From assembly GCF_000812665.2 (NCBI RefSeq), contig NZ_CP014327.1, positions 1,703,501 to 1,767,500 on the forward strand: a stretch of 64,000 bases of DNA, written 5' to 3'. Below are positions 53,766-62,032 of the stretch, one piece after another (position 1 is the first letter of the stretch; every line of letters starts with the position of its first letter). A program made the position numbers and the translations under genes. This stretch comes from Falsihalocynthiibacter arcticus. Lineage in GTDB: Bacteria > Pseudomonadota > Alphaproteobacteria > Rhodobacterales > Rhodobacteraceae. Below the pieces are notes generated by a model. That model saw nothing but the letters and a program-made list of their open reading frames with translations, ran no database searches and was not told where the DNA came from.

Positions 53766-54470
53766 CTAGGAATTGTTGAACGCGCTCAATGCCGCGCCAA
53801 GATGTGACAAGTCGGGGATTTCAGCCAGTCGCTCACTGGCCACGGGCATGGTGGCGTGCTCTAATTCCCAAGTCATTCCGTGCGGTACATACACGGCACG
53901 CGCCCCTGTGGCGAGGACGGGTATAATATCGGACTTTAGGGAGTTTCCGACCATCAACACTTCATTTGGATTAAGATTGTGTCGCGCGAAAACACCACGG
54001 TAAGAGGTTTCATTTTTGTCTGATAGAACTTCCACTCCATCAAAAAATTCTCCCAAACCGGATTGGGCCAATTTACGTTCCTGATCCAGAAGGTCTCCTT
54101 TGGTAATCAGAAGAATTTTGTGATCCGGCGCCAGCATCTCGAGTGTGGATTCGACATGGGGCAACAAGTGAATGGGGTGCTTAAGCATGTCCTGACCAGC
54201 GTCTAACAATTCTTGAATAATAGGTGCTGAAACCCGCGCGTCGGTCACTTCAATGGCGGTTTCAATCATCGAAAGGATAAACCCTTTCACCCCAAATCCA
54301 TAATGGCCAAGATTGCGGCGTTCGGCTGCAAGAAGGCGCTCTGCGAGGTGATCTGCCTGTGTGAAATCTTGCAACAATACGGCGAATTTGTCTTGGGTCA
54401 GGCGAAAAAAGGCCTCGTTTTGCCAAAGCGTGTCATCCGCATCAAACCCAATTGTTGATATTTTTCGCAT
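53766..54470 (-). CDS. HAD family hydrolase
   Basis: 234 aa. The nucleophile motif DADDTLW (GFDADDTLWQN, first ten residues), motif II threonine in KILLITKGD, a lysine in LAQSGLGEFF-SDK region, and motif IV MVGNSLKSDIIP are seen. An alpha-helical cap lies between. Substrate not assignable. Start at ATG 54470, which has GGAG six bases upstream, preferred over an upstream GTG. Confidence 0.85.
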   Translation of the reverse strand: MRKISTIGFDADDTLWQNEAFFRLTQDKFAVLLQDFTQADHLAERLLAAERRNLGHYGFGVKGFILSMIETAIEVTDARVSAPIIQELLDAGQDMLKHPIHLLPHVESTLEMLAPDHKILLITKGDLLDQERKLAQSGLGEFFDGVEVLSDKNETSYRGVFARHNLNPNEVLMVGNSLKSDIIPVLATGARAVYVPHGMTWELEHATMPVASERLAEIPDLSHLGAALSAFNNS

Positions 54471-54589
54471 AAATCTCTCCACCTAACCCCTCGCCCCCCC
54501 TTACATAAGCTCCAACGAGCTTATATGTTCCTGTCACAAAAGAAGTGGATACTCGTGTGACGTCAATCGAAAATACCTCCCCCGCTAGG

Positions 54590-54910
54590 ATGTCTGACAA
54601 AGATGATCCGCCAGACAACGAAGCGGGTGTTATCACAAAAACCGTCACCAAGACGGCGAAGCCTCCTATGTATAAGGTGTTGATCCTTAACGATGACTAT
54701 ACGCCCATGGAGTTCGTAATTTTTGTGTTGGAGCGCTTTTTTGGCGTGTCGCATCAACAGGCGTTTGATCTGATGCTGACGGTCCATAAAAAGGGCATTG
54801 CCGTTGTCGGTGTTTTCTCGCATGAAGTGGCGGAAACAAAAGTGTCTCAGGTCATGGATGCCGCACGTCAAAAGCAACACCCGTTGCAGTGCACGATGGA
54901 AAAGGAATAG
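54590..54910 (+). CDS. clpS: ATP-dependent Clp protease adaptor ClpS
   Basis: 106 aa from ATG 54590. [29 protein letters not shown] and [25 protein letters not shown] are the N-degron-binding core, with the conserved NDDYT and H-K. It delivers N-end rule substrates to ClpAP. Start uncertain: a GTG at 54545 is possible and neither has a strong ribosome binding site. clpA is not next to it here. Confidence 0.9.
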   Translation: MSDKDDPPDNEAGVITKTVTKTAKPPMYKVLILNDDYTPMEFVIFVLERFFGVSHQQAFDLMLTVHKKGIAVVGVFSHEVAETKVSQVMDAARQKQHPLQCTMEKE

Positions 54911-54926
54911 GGCCGCGGCCCGAATT

Positions 54927-55931
54927 ATGCAAAATCTTCGCCTCTCTCTTGCGCTTTCTGGTGCCGCTCTTACCCTTCCCGAAGACGGTAAAATTCTTGT
55001 TCTCAACGCGGGCCCTGACAGTGATCTTTCCGCGCTGCCCCGTGAACGTGTTATCGCGGTCCAAGGGTTTAAACCCGATTTTGATGCGCTTGAAAACGCG
55101 GGCTTCACAGTCCTAACAGAAGCAGAGGGCACATTCTCGATGGCGGTTGTTTTCTTGCCGCGCGCCAAAGCCGAGGCACGAGACGCAATTGCTATGGCAA
55201 ATGCGTTTTGTCCGGATGGGATTGTTGTGGTTGATGGCCAGAAAACTGACGGAATCGACGGCATGTTTAAAGCGTGTCGCCAAAGGGCCGATTGCTCTGC
55301 TGCAATCTCAAAATCGCATGGAAAAATCTTCTGGTTCCCAGCAGGAACTAGTTTTGAAGATTGGGCTGCCCCAAAAGACGCGCAACTTGCCGCTCCAGGG
55401 TTTGTGACGCGCCCGGGTGTATTCTCGGCGGATGGCATTGATCCTGGCTCTGCGATTTTGGCCGGGGCACTTCCGCCGAAACTCGGTGAAGTCGTGGGTG
55501 ATTTCGGAGCTGGATGGGGCTGGCTAACGGGTGAAATCCTCAAGCGTGAAACTGTAAAAACTGTGCATCTGGTTGAAGCAGATTTTGCCGCAATTACGTG
55601 TGCACGTGAGAATATTACCGACCCCCGCGCGGAATTTCATTGGGCGGATGTGACACGCTATAAGGCGTTGCCCGCATTTGACTCGATTGTGATGAACCCC
55701 CCGTTTCATACCTCGCGGGTCGGCGACCCCAATATCGGGAAGGCGTTCCTATCGGCGGCTGGCCGCTTCTTAAAGCCGCGTGGTGATCTCTGGGTCGTCG
55801 CGAACCGGCATTTGCCCTATGAAGCACATTTAAAAGAGGTCTTTCGTGTTGTGACTGAAGTTTCTGGGGACAATAAATTTAAAGTGTTCCACGCAACGCA
55901 ACCGGTACAAAAAACTCGCGCGCCTTCGTGA
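54927..55931 (+). CDS. RsmC-like class I methyltransferase
   Basis: 334 aa. C-terminal MTS methyltransferase domain with motif I GDFGAGWGWLTGEIL and the base-methylating NPPF signature (IVMNPPFHTSRVGD), as in RsmC, which methylates G1207 of 16S rRNA. The N-terminal half is a degenerate methyltransferase-like domain, also as in RsmC. The frame extends upstream into clpS, so ATG 54927 was chosen. rRNA or tRNA guanine methylation is likely; the exact target is uncertain. Confidence 0.8.
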   Translation: MQNLRLSLALSGAALTLPEDGKILVLNAGPDSDLSALPRERVIAVQGFKPDFDALENAGFTVLTEAEGTFSMAVVFLPRAKAEARDAIAMANAFCPDGIVVVDGQKTDGIDGMFKACRQRADCSAAISKSHGKIFWFPAGTSFEDWAAPKDAQLAAPGFVTRPGVFSADGIDPGSAILAGALPPKLGEVVGDFGAGWGWLTGEILKRETVKTVHLVEADFAAITCARENITDPRAEFHWADVTRYKALPAFDSIVMNPPFHTSRVGDPNIGKAFLSAAGRFLKPRGDLWVVANRHLPYEAHLKEVFRVVTEVSGDNKFKVFHATQPVQKTRAPS

Positions 55932-55969
55932 TCTAAACTTCCGTTTGGCGATAAAAATGAGGTTAGGGA

Positions 55970-56776
55970 ATGTCTTTTTCGATATCAGGCAAGACGGCGA
56001 TCATCACAGGGGCAGCAAACGGGGTCGGATTGGCAATCGGGCGCCATTTCGTGGCAAAAGGCGCCAATGTCATGTTTGCAGACATGGACGAAAAACGCCT
56101 GCAAAATGAACTAGATGGCCCCCTTGATGACGGTCCCGTGCGTTACTTCGCAGGGGATTTGCGCAAACGCCTCACAATTGCCAACCTTCTTTCCGCGACG
56201 ATATCCGCCTTTGATCGCGTCGATATCCTTGTGAATTGCAGCCGACAAGTCGTTGTCTCCGATCCGCTCAACCCTCTCTCGGACGGGGTGAGCAAGCTGC
56301 TTGATCAGAACCTGATGACACCTTTGCGGGTAAGCCAAGCGGTCGCCAAACGGATGATCAAACAGGCCGAGGACGACGGCCAAAGCGAGGGATGCATCGG
56401 GTCGATTGTGAACCTATCGTCCATTGCGGCACAACGCTCCAACCCCAATTTAATGGCGCTTTCTGTGAGCACAGCAGCCTTGGATCAAATGACCCGATCC
56501 TTTGCCGTTGCAATGGCTCCGAGCCGTATTCGCGTGAACTCGGTGGCTTTTGGGAGCGTAATGAGCGCGAGTTTGAAGCATGCCCTCAAAGAGGACACGA
56601 GTTTACGCGAAAACATTACACGCCATACACCTTTGGGTCGGATCGCAAGCGCAAGTGAAGTTGCCGAGTCCGTACAGTTTTTAGCCAGTGACGCGAGTGG
56701 CTTTATGACCGGTCAGATCGTGACAATCGATGGTGGACGTACGTTGCTCGACCCCGTCGCGGCGCTCGCTCACTAG
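55970..56776 (+). CDS. SDR family protein lacking the catalytic Tyr and Lys
   Basis: 268 aa Rossmann fold. TGAANGVGLAIG (about residues 13-24) is the cofactor motif and IVNLSSIAAQ holds the conserved Ser. Where YxxxK is expected (canonically AYSASKAAL), the sequence reads ALSVSTAAL, so Tyr is Leu and Lys is Thr. The C-terminal part (GQIVTIDGGRTL) is normal. It may be a non-catalytic or specialised protein. Followed by hemF after 11 bases, so probably one transcript. Confidence 0.85.
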   Translation: MSFSISGKTAIITGAANGVGLAIGRHFVAKGANVMFADMDEKRLQNELDGPLDDGPVRYFAGDLRKRLTIANLLSATISAFDRVDILVNCSRQVVVSDPLNPLSDGVSKLLDQNLMTPLRVSQAVAKRMIKQAEDDGQSEGCIGSIVNLSSIAAQRSNPNLMALSVSTAALDQMTRSFAVAMAPSRIRVNSVAFGSVMSASLKHALKEDTSLRENITRHTPLGRIASASEVAESVQFLASDASGFMTGQIVTIDGGRTLLDPVAALAH

Positions 56777-56787
56777 AAAGACATAAA

Positions 56788-57681
56788 ATGACAGATAAAA
56801 TGGACGCCCAGAAGGCTCAAGCTTCGGACTGGTTCGGGACTTTGCGAAACGAGATTTGTGCCGCTTTTGAAGCGCTCGAAGATAGCCAAACTGAAGGGCC
56901 TACTTCTCAGCTTCCTGCAGGTCGGTTCGAGTTGCGCGAGACTTCACGCACGTCCGCCGATGGCAGTGATGCGGGCGGTGGGCTGATGAGTGTGATGCGC
57001 GGTGGCCGCGTATTTGAAAAAGTGGGCGTCAATATTTCAACGGTTTACGGCGAGCTTGGCGAGGGGGCCCAAAGGGCGATGGCCGCGCGTAAGGGGCTTG
57101 CTGGAATGGCGGACGACCCACGGTTTTGGGCCTCTGGAATAAGCCTTGTTGCGCATATGCAAAACCCACACGCGCCAGCTGTTCATATGAATACCCGCAT
57201 GTTTTGGACGCCACATGGCTGGTGGTTTGGCGGCGGTTCCGACCTCAACCCTTGCCTTGAATACGAACAGGACACGCTCGATTTTCACGCAGTGCAAAAA
57301 ACGCATTGCGACCGTCACGACGCGCAATACTACCCGAAATTCAAAGAGTGGGCTGACGAGTATTTCTATATTCCACACCGCAAGCGCGCGCGTGGCGTGG
57401 GTGGCATTTTCCTTGATGATCACAACACGGGTGACTGGGCCGTTGATTTTGCCTTCATTCAGGATGTTGGACGCGCATTCCTAGCGGCTTTCCTTCCGAT
57501 CACCGAACGGCGTCGCAATACGCCATGGACGGAGGCCGACAAAGAGGCGCAACTCGTACATCGAGGTCTCTATGCGGAATATAACTTGGTGTATGATCGC
57601 GGAACGAAATTCGGCCTCGAGAGTGGTCATGATCCCGAGGCCGTGTTGATGAGTCTTCCGCCGTTGGCGAAATGGATCTAA
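56788..57681 (+). CDS. hemF: Oxygen-dependent coproporphyrinogen III oxidase
   Basis: 297 aa. [36 protein letters not shown] and [25 protein letters not shown] are HemF signatures, together with [27 protein letters not shown]. Catalyses the aerobic step that HemN performs without oxygen. Its end overlaps the convergent hemE by CTAA. An internal Met five codons in is an alternative start. Confidence 0.95.
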   Translation: MTDKMDAQKAQASDWFGTLRNEICAAFEALEDSQTEGPTSQLPAGRFELRETSRTSADGSDAGGGLMSVMRGGRVFEKVGVNISTVYGELGEGAQRAMAARKGLAGMADDPRFWASGISLVAHMQNPHAPAVHMNTRMFWTPHGWWFGGGSDLNPCLEYEQDTLDFHAVQKTHCDRHDAQYYPKFKEWADEYFYIPHRKRARGVGGIFLDDHNTGDWAVDFAFIQDVGRAFLAAFLPITERRRNTPWTEADKEAQLVHRGLYAEYNLVYDRGTKFGLESGHDPEAVLMSLPPLAKWI

Positions 57682-58709
57682 CCGCGTAGGGCTTTGAGCA
57701 TAACGTCCACATTTGCAGGGTCTGCGTCAGGTGTGATGCCATGGCCGAGGTTGAAGATATGGGGGCCGTTGGACAGGGCTTCCTTGATCCGCTTGGTTTC
57801 TGAAATCAAGCGATCCCCGCCTTCAACCATAAGTTTTGGATCAAGGTTGCCTTGAACGCACCCATCTTTTTGTAATTCTTTCGCGGCCCAAGCAAGGTCA
57901 ACTTTGGTGTCGATTGCAAGGCAGTCCGCGCCCGTCGCTTTGGCGAATCCCAGGTAGGCGTCGCCCGCTTCCCGTGGGAAGGCAATGACGGGGATGTGTG
58001 GAAAGCGTGCCTTGAGTTGCGAAATAATGCGCTTGGTTGGTGCGAGGGCGAAATCATTGAAGTCGGCCCCTTTAAGCGAACCGGCCCAGCTGTCGAACAG
58101 TTTGACGACTTCGGCGCCCGCTTCGATTTGGGCCGAAAGGTAGGAAATCGTGCCTTCAGTGATGAGGTCGATCAGGTTTTGAAAAGTCTCACGGTCGGTA
58201 GATTTGAGCGCGTGTGCGGGGCCTTGATCGGGAGTGCCTCGTCCAGCGATCATATAGGTCGCGACGGTCCAAGGGGCACCGGCGAAACCAATGAGAGCGG
58301 TCTCTTTGGGAAGTTCGGATTTGAGGATTTTTAACGTTTCATAGATTGGGTTGAGCGTCTCGTGAATGCCATCAACACCGGTCAACTTATTGAAGTCGCT
58401 TGCGGATGTGACCGTTGAAAGGCGCGGTCCTTCGCCCGTAACGAACCAAACATCTGCGCCTAAGGCTTGCGGCAACAACAGGATGTCGGCAAAAACGATG
58501 GCGGCATCAAAGCCATAGCGACGGATGGGCTGTAGGGTAACTTCTGCGGCTAGTTCTGGATTGTAACAGAGCGACAAAAAGTCTCCCGCTTGAGCGCGCG
58601 TGGCGCGATATTCGGGCAAATATCGCCCCGCCTGACGCATCATCCATACGGGGGGCACTTCGAGTGTTTCACCCGCCAATGCGCGCAATAGTTTTTTCTG
58701 TTCAGCCAT
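57678..58709 (-). CDS. hemE: Uroporphyrinogen decarboxylase
   Basis: 343 aa. [20 protein letters not shown] near the N terminus is the diagnostic motif, followed by [31 protein letters not shown] and the C-terminal [13 protein letters not shown]. Converts uroporphyrinogen III to coproporphyrinogen III. Divergent from hemC, 113 bases away. Confidence 0.97.
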   Translation of the reverse strand: MAEQKKLLRALAGETLEVPPVWMMRQAGRYLPEYRATRAQAGDFLSLCYNPELAAEVTLQPIRRYGFDAAIVFADILLLPQALGADVWFVTGEGPRLSTVTSASDFNKLTGVDGIHETLNPIYETLKILKSELPKETALIGFAGAPWTVATYMIAGRGTPDQGPAHALKSTDRETFQNLIDLITEGTISYLSAQIEAGAEVVKLFDSWAGSLKGADFNDFALAPTKRIISQLKARFPHIPVIAFPREAGDAYLGFAKATGADCLAIDTKVDLAWAAKELQKDGCVQGNLDPKLMVEGGDRLISETKRIKEALSNGPHIFNLGHGITPDADPANVDVMLKALRG

Positions 58710-58822
58710 TTCGTGCCCCTATAGATTTTCACGCAACACTTTTCGTGTCGTGGCCGCGTTGTCAAGGTAGAGAGGCCAACTGACGCATTGTCAGGCGCAT
58801 TTGCCGCGCGTAAACACGGGGC

Positions 58823-59770
58823 ATGAAAACAACTTTACCCACTCCCGACGCACCGCTGAATATCGGCACCCGTGGCTCTCCGCTTGCACTTGCTCAAGCC
58901 TATGAAACGCGGGCGCGTTTGATGGCAGCATTTGATTTGCCTGAGGCGGCATTTAATATTGTGGCCATCAAAACCACCGGCGACCGTGTGCAGGATCGCG
59001 CTTTGCGGGAAATTGGCGGTAAGGGCCTGTTTACCAAGGAAATTGAAGAGGCCTTGCTCGACAAATCCATCGATATTGCAGTGCATTCCATGAAGGACAT
59101 GCCCGTGGAGCAGCCCGAAGGGTTGGTTCTTTCGACATATTTACCGCGTGAAGATGTGCGTGACGCGTTTATTTCGCCGACGGTCGCGCGATTGGCCGAT
59201 TTGCCCCTTGGCGCGGTCGTGGGGACATCGAGTATGCGCCGACATGCACAACTCAAAAAAGTACGGCCCGATTTGGACGTAATCGAATTCCGTGGCAATG
59301 TGCAAACGCGGCTGAAAAAACTTTCCGAAGGGGTGGCCTCCTGTACGTTTTTGGCGATGGCGGGTCTTAATCGGCTGGGAATGACACATGTTGTCGCGAG
59401 CGCGATTGAGGTGTCCGAGATGCTTCCGGCCGTGGCGCAAGGTGCGATCGGCATTGAGCAAAGGGCCGACGACGTGCGGTCAAGCGAGATGCTCGCAGCC
59501 ATTCACGACATCCAGACGGGCCAGCGCTTGGTCGCCGAGCGTGCGTTTTTGGCGGCGCTTGATGGCTCTTGTGAGACTCCGATTGCGGGATTGGCGGAAA
59601 TTTCGGGAGAGACATTGCGCCTCCGAGGAGAAATCATCCGCCCCGATGGAAGTGAAAGCCTTTCGGACGAAATTTCCGGCCCCATTTCAACTGGTGCCGA
59701 AATGGGTTTGACGCTAGCGAACCGTTTACGCGCCCGCGCACCAGAAGATTTTTTTGACTGGATGCTCTAG
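58823..59770 (+). CDS. hemC: Hydroxymethylbilane synthase (porphobilinogen deaminase)
   Basis: 315 aa. IGTRGSPLALAQAYETR, TTGDRVQDRALREIGGKGLFTKEIEEALL, AVHSMKDMPVEQPEGL, and the dipyrromethane cofactor cysteine in FLAALDGSCETPIAGLA are present. Joins four porphobilinogens into hydroxymethylbilane. Overlaps the convergent FAD-oxidase tail by CTAG. Confidence 0.97.
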   Translation: MKTTLPTPDAPLNIGTRGSPLALAQAYETRARLMAAFDLPEAAFNIVAIKTTGDRVQDRALREIGGKGLFTKEIEEALLDKSIDIAVHSMKDMPVEQPEGLVLSTYLPREDVRDAFISPTVARLADLPLGAVVGTSSMRRHAQLKKVRPDLDVIEFRGNVQTRLKKLSEGVASCTFLAMAGLNRLGMTHVVASAIEVSEMLPAVAQGAIGIEQRADDVRSSEMLAAIHDIQTGQRLVAERAFLAALDGSCETPIAGLAEISGETLRLRGEIIRPDGSESLSDEISGPISTGAEMGLTLANRLRARAPEDFFDWML

Positions 59771-61173
59771 GGCAGAACTTTCCCGGGGTTCATAATCCCG
59801 AAGGGATCGAGCGCGGATTTTATCGCCCGCATGGTCGCGATGGCCGTCGCGTCTTTTTGGCGCGCCATTGACCCGAGCTTTGAAATGCCGATCCCATGTT
59901 CAGCAGAAAAACTGCCGCGCAAGTCAGAAACCACATCTTCGAGGGCTTCAATAATGCGTTCTTCAAGTTCGGGTGACGCGGAGCTAGGCCAAATTGTAGG
60001 ATGGACGTTTCCGTCGCCGAGATGACTGACATAAAGGGTCGTCGCTGCGGGATCGATGAGCGCTAATCGGTTTTCAAATTCCAAAATAAAAACTTCGACT
60101 TTGTCCAGAGGAACGGAAATATCGCAGTTCACAAACGGCTTTTTGTGAAACGCGAGGTCGGCGGCTTGTTCGCGACGTTGCCACATTTCTATGCGCTGTG
60201 TTTCATTTTGCGCAACGGTGGCATCAAGAATTTCGCCAGTCTCAATCATATCAGCTAGCGCATTTTCCAGCAGGTCCACAATCGGGATTTCGCCGACTTC
60301 ATTTGGCAATGTGTCGCGTGGTGCCGTCGCGCCGATTTCGACCAAAATGTTGACGGGGTGGATTTTCTCGAACGGAGCTCGCGCGTTGGGGAAAAGTTCG
60401 GCGTGGAGTTCCATATAGCTTGCCGGCATAAATTCAAACGCTTCAACCGCGCCACCAGTGGATATTTGCAGCTTGTTGAGTAAGTCCAGTGCGGGAGAAA
60501 GGGATGCGAGTGCGACCATTGCCGTGCCATAGGCCGCTGGTTTTGGCACGAGTTTCAAAACTGCGGCGGTGATGATTCCAAGCGTCCCTTCGGCTCCAAT
60601 AAAGAGATTGCGCAAATCATAACCGGCGTTGTCCTTATGAAGCTCGCTCATCAGGTCCATGATTTCACCGGACGGAAGCACCACTTCTAGCCCCAAACAC
60701 AGCGCACGTGTATTTCCATAGCGCAGTACGTTTGAGCCGCCAGCATTGGTGGCCAAATTCCCGCCAATCATTGCTGACCCACGCGCGCCAAATGTGAGGG
60801 GGAAGTTTAAACCGAATTCTGCGGCTGCTGTATGAAGGTTTGAAAGAATGACGCCTGCTTCTACAATGGCGATGCGCGCTTCTGGTCGCATTTCGCGTAT
60901 TGTATTAAGCCGACCAAGAGAGAGTAAGATGGCTCCATCGGCCATAGTTGCGCCAGTAAGTCCGGTGTTTCCACCGATTGGAACGATCGGGATTCGATTC
61001 GCAGCTGCCAGTTTGACGATTTCACTGACTTGCTGAGTGTCTAGGGGGCGGACAACAGCGAGCGGATTAGACGTGTATTTTCCCGTCCAATCTGTTGAAT
61101 AAGCTAAGACGTCTGCTCCTGTCAGAACGTGTTTTTCGCCAAGTAGATTAGAAAGTTCCGCAATAATGTTCAT
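59767..61173 (-). CDS. FAD-binding oxidoreductase, D-2-hydroxyacid dehydrogenase type
   Basis: 468 aa VAO/PCMH flavoprotein. PIGGNTGLTGAT is the FAD pyrophosphate-binding region, with TNAGGSNVLRYGNTRALCLGLEVVLPSGE. The C-terminal SAEHGIGISKLGSMARQ...LDPFGIMNPGKVLP is shared with D-lactate, glycolate-GlcD and D-2-hydroxyglutarate dehydrogenases. Start at ATG 61173. A divergent GntR regulator lies 155 bases upstream, suggesting inducible 2-hydroxyacid catabolism; the substrate is not assignable. Confidence 0.88.
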   Translation of the reverse strand: MNIIAELSNLLGEKHVLTGADVLAYSTDWTGKYTSNPLAVVRPLDTQQVSEIVKLAAANRIPIVPIGGNTGLTGATMADGAILLSLGRLNTIREMRPEARIAIVEAGVILSNLHTAAAEFGLNFPLTFGARGSAMIGGNLATNAGGSNVLRYGNTRALCLGLEVVLPSGEIMDLMSELHKDNAGYDLRNLFIGAEGTLGIITAAVLKLVPKPAAYGTAMVALASLSPALDLLNKLQISTGGAVEAFEFMPASYMELHAELFPNARAPFEKIHPVNILVEIGATAPRDTLPNEVGEIPIVDLLENALADMIETGEILDATVAQNETQRIEMWQRREQAADLAFHKKPFVNCDISVPLDKVEVFILEFENRLALIDPAATTLYVSHLGDGNVHPTIWPSSASPELEERIIEALEDVVSDLRGSFSAEHGIGISKLGSMARQKDATAIATMRAIKSALDPFGIMNPGKVLP

Positions 61174-61328
61174 TAAAATTCCCAATTTTGAATGTGATTG
61201 TCTCGCAAAATGGCTGGAAGTGCCAGTGAACAATTCGGTATGGAAAACTTTCCGACGACTGGCATTTTTTCTGAAACCCCTGCATAGTCGTTTGATTCAG
61301 AAAGTTGTGTCTGTGGGGGAATTCGAGA

Positions 61329-61997
61329 GTGCCAGAAGTTAAGACGACACGAGTGGCAGATGCCTATTTGCGTTTGAAAGAAGAGATTCTTTCAAACCGG
61401 ATGCCCTCAGGGTTTCAGGCGCCAGAGCCGGAAATTGCTACGCTCTTGGGGATGAGTCGGACGCCTGTACGCGAAGCCTTGATTAAGCTGGAAGCGGAGG
61501 GGTTGGTTGAGTTGATTCCTCGAAGAGGCGCGCGCGTGTTACCTGTTTCGCTAGAAGACATGGCCGAAATTTACGAGATACTTACTGCCCTTGAGCCTGA
61601 AGCTGCGGCAGCTTTGGCGCGCCGACGTCCGAGTAAGGAAGAATTAAGTGGCATGGAGCAGGCCACATTGGAGATGGAAAAAGCTTTGACGGCAAATGAT
61701 CTGGATGCATGGGCCGATGCAGATGATCGCTTCCATCGGTTGCTCCTAGAATTGCACGGGAACAAGCGCCTCTTGGCGATGGTTTCGGTTTTGTTCGATC
61801 AGGCGCACCGTGCCCGAATGGTGACATTGCGCATGCGAGCGATTCCAGAGGATTCCACGCGCGTTCATCGGGAAATACTGGAAGGGATTGCCGCTGGAGA
61901 TGAGGCGGGGGTTGCAGAACTCTTTCGGGAGCACCGCAAACGCGCATCTTCAGAGCTATTGGATATTCTTAAAAAGTTTCGCCTTTCGGTACTTTAA
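61329..61997 (+). CDS. GntR family regulator with FCD ligand domain
   Basis: 222 aa. Winged helix LKEEILSNRMPSGFQAPEPEIATLLGMSRTPVREALIKLEAEGLVEL, followed by an FCD-type all-helical domain with the metal-binding Asp/His pattern (DADDRFHRLLLELHGNKRL; STRVHREILEGIAAGD). GTG 61329 is taken as start, since GGGGA lies upstream and the earlier TTG adds only eight residues. Likely regulates the divergent oxidase. Confidence 0.85.
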   Translation: MPEVKTTRVADAYLRLKEEILSNRMPSGFQAPEPEIATLLGMSRTPVREALIKLEAEGLVELIPRRGARVLPVSLEDMAEIYEILTALEPEAAAALARRRPSKEELSGMEQATLEMEKALTANDLDAWADADDRFHRLLLELHGNKRLLAMVSVLFDQAHRARMVTLRMRAIPEDSTRVHREILEGIAAGDEAGVAELFREHRKRASSELLDILKKFRLSVL

Positions 61998-62032
61998 GTG
62001 TGCCATACATTTTTGACAAAATTGTAAGAAAT

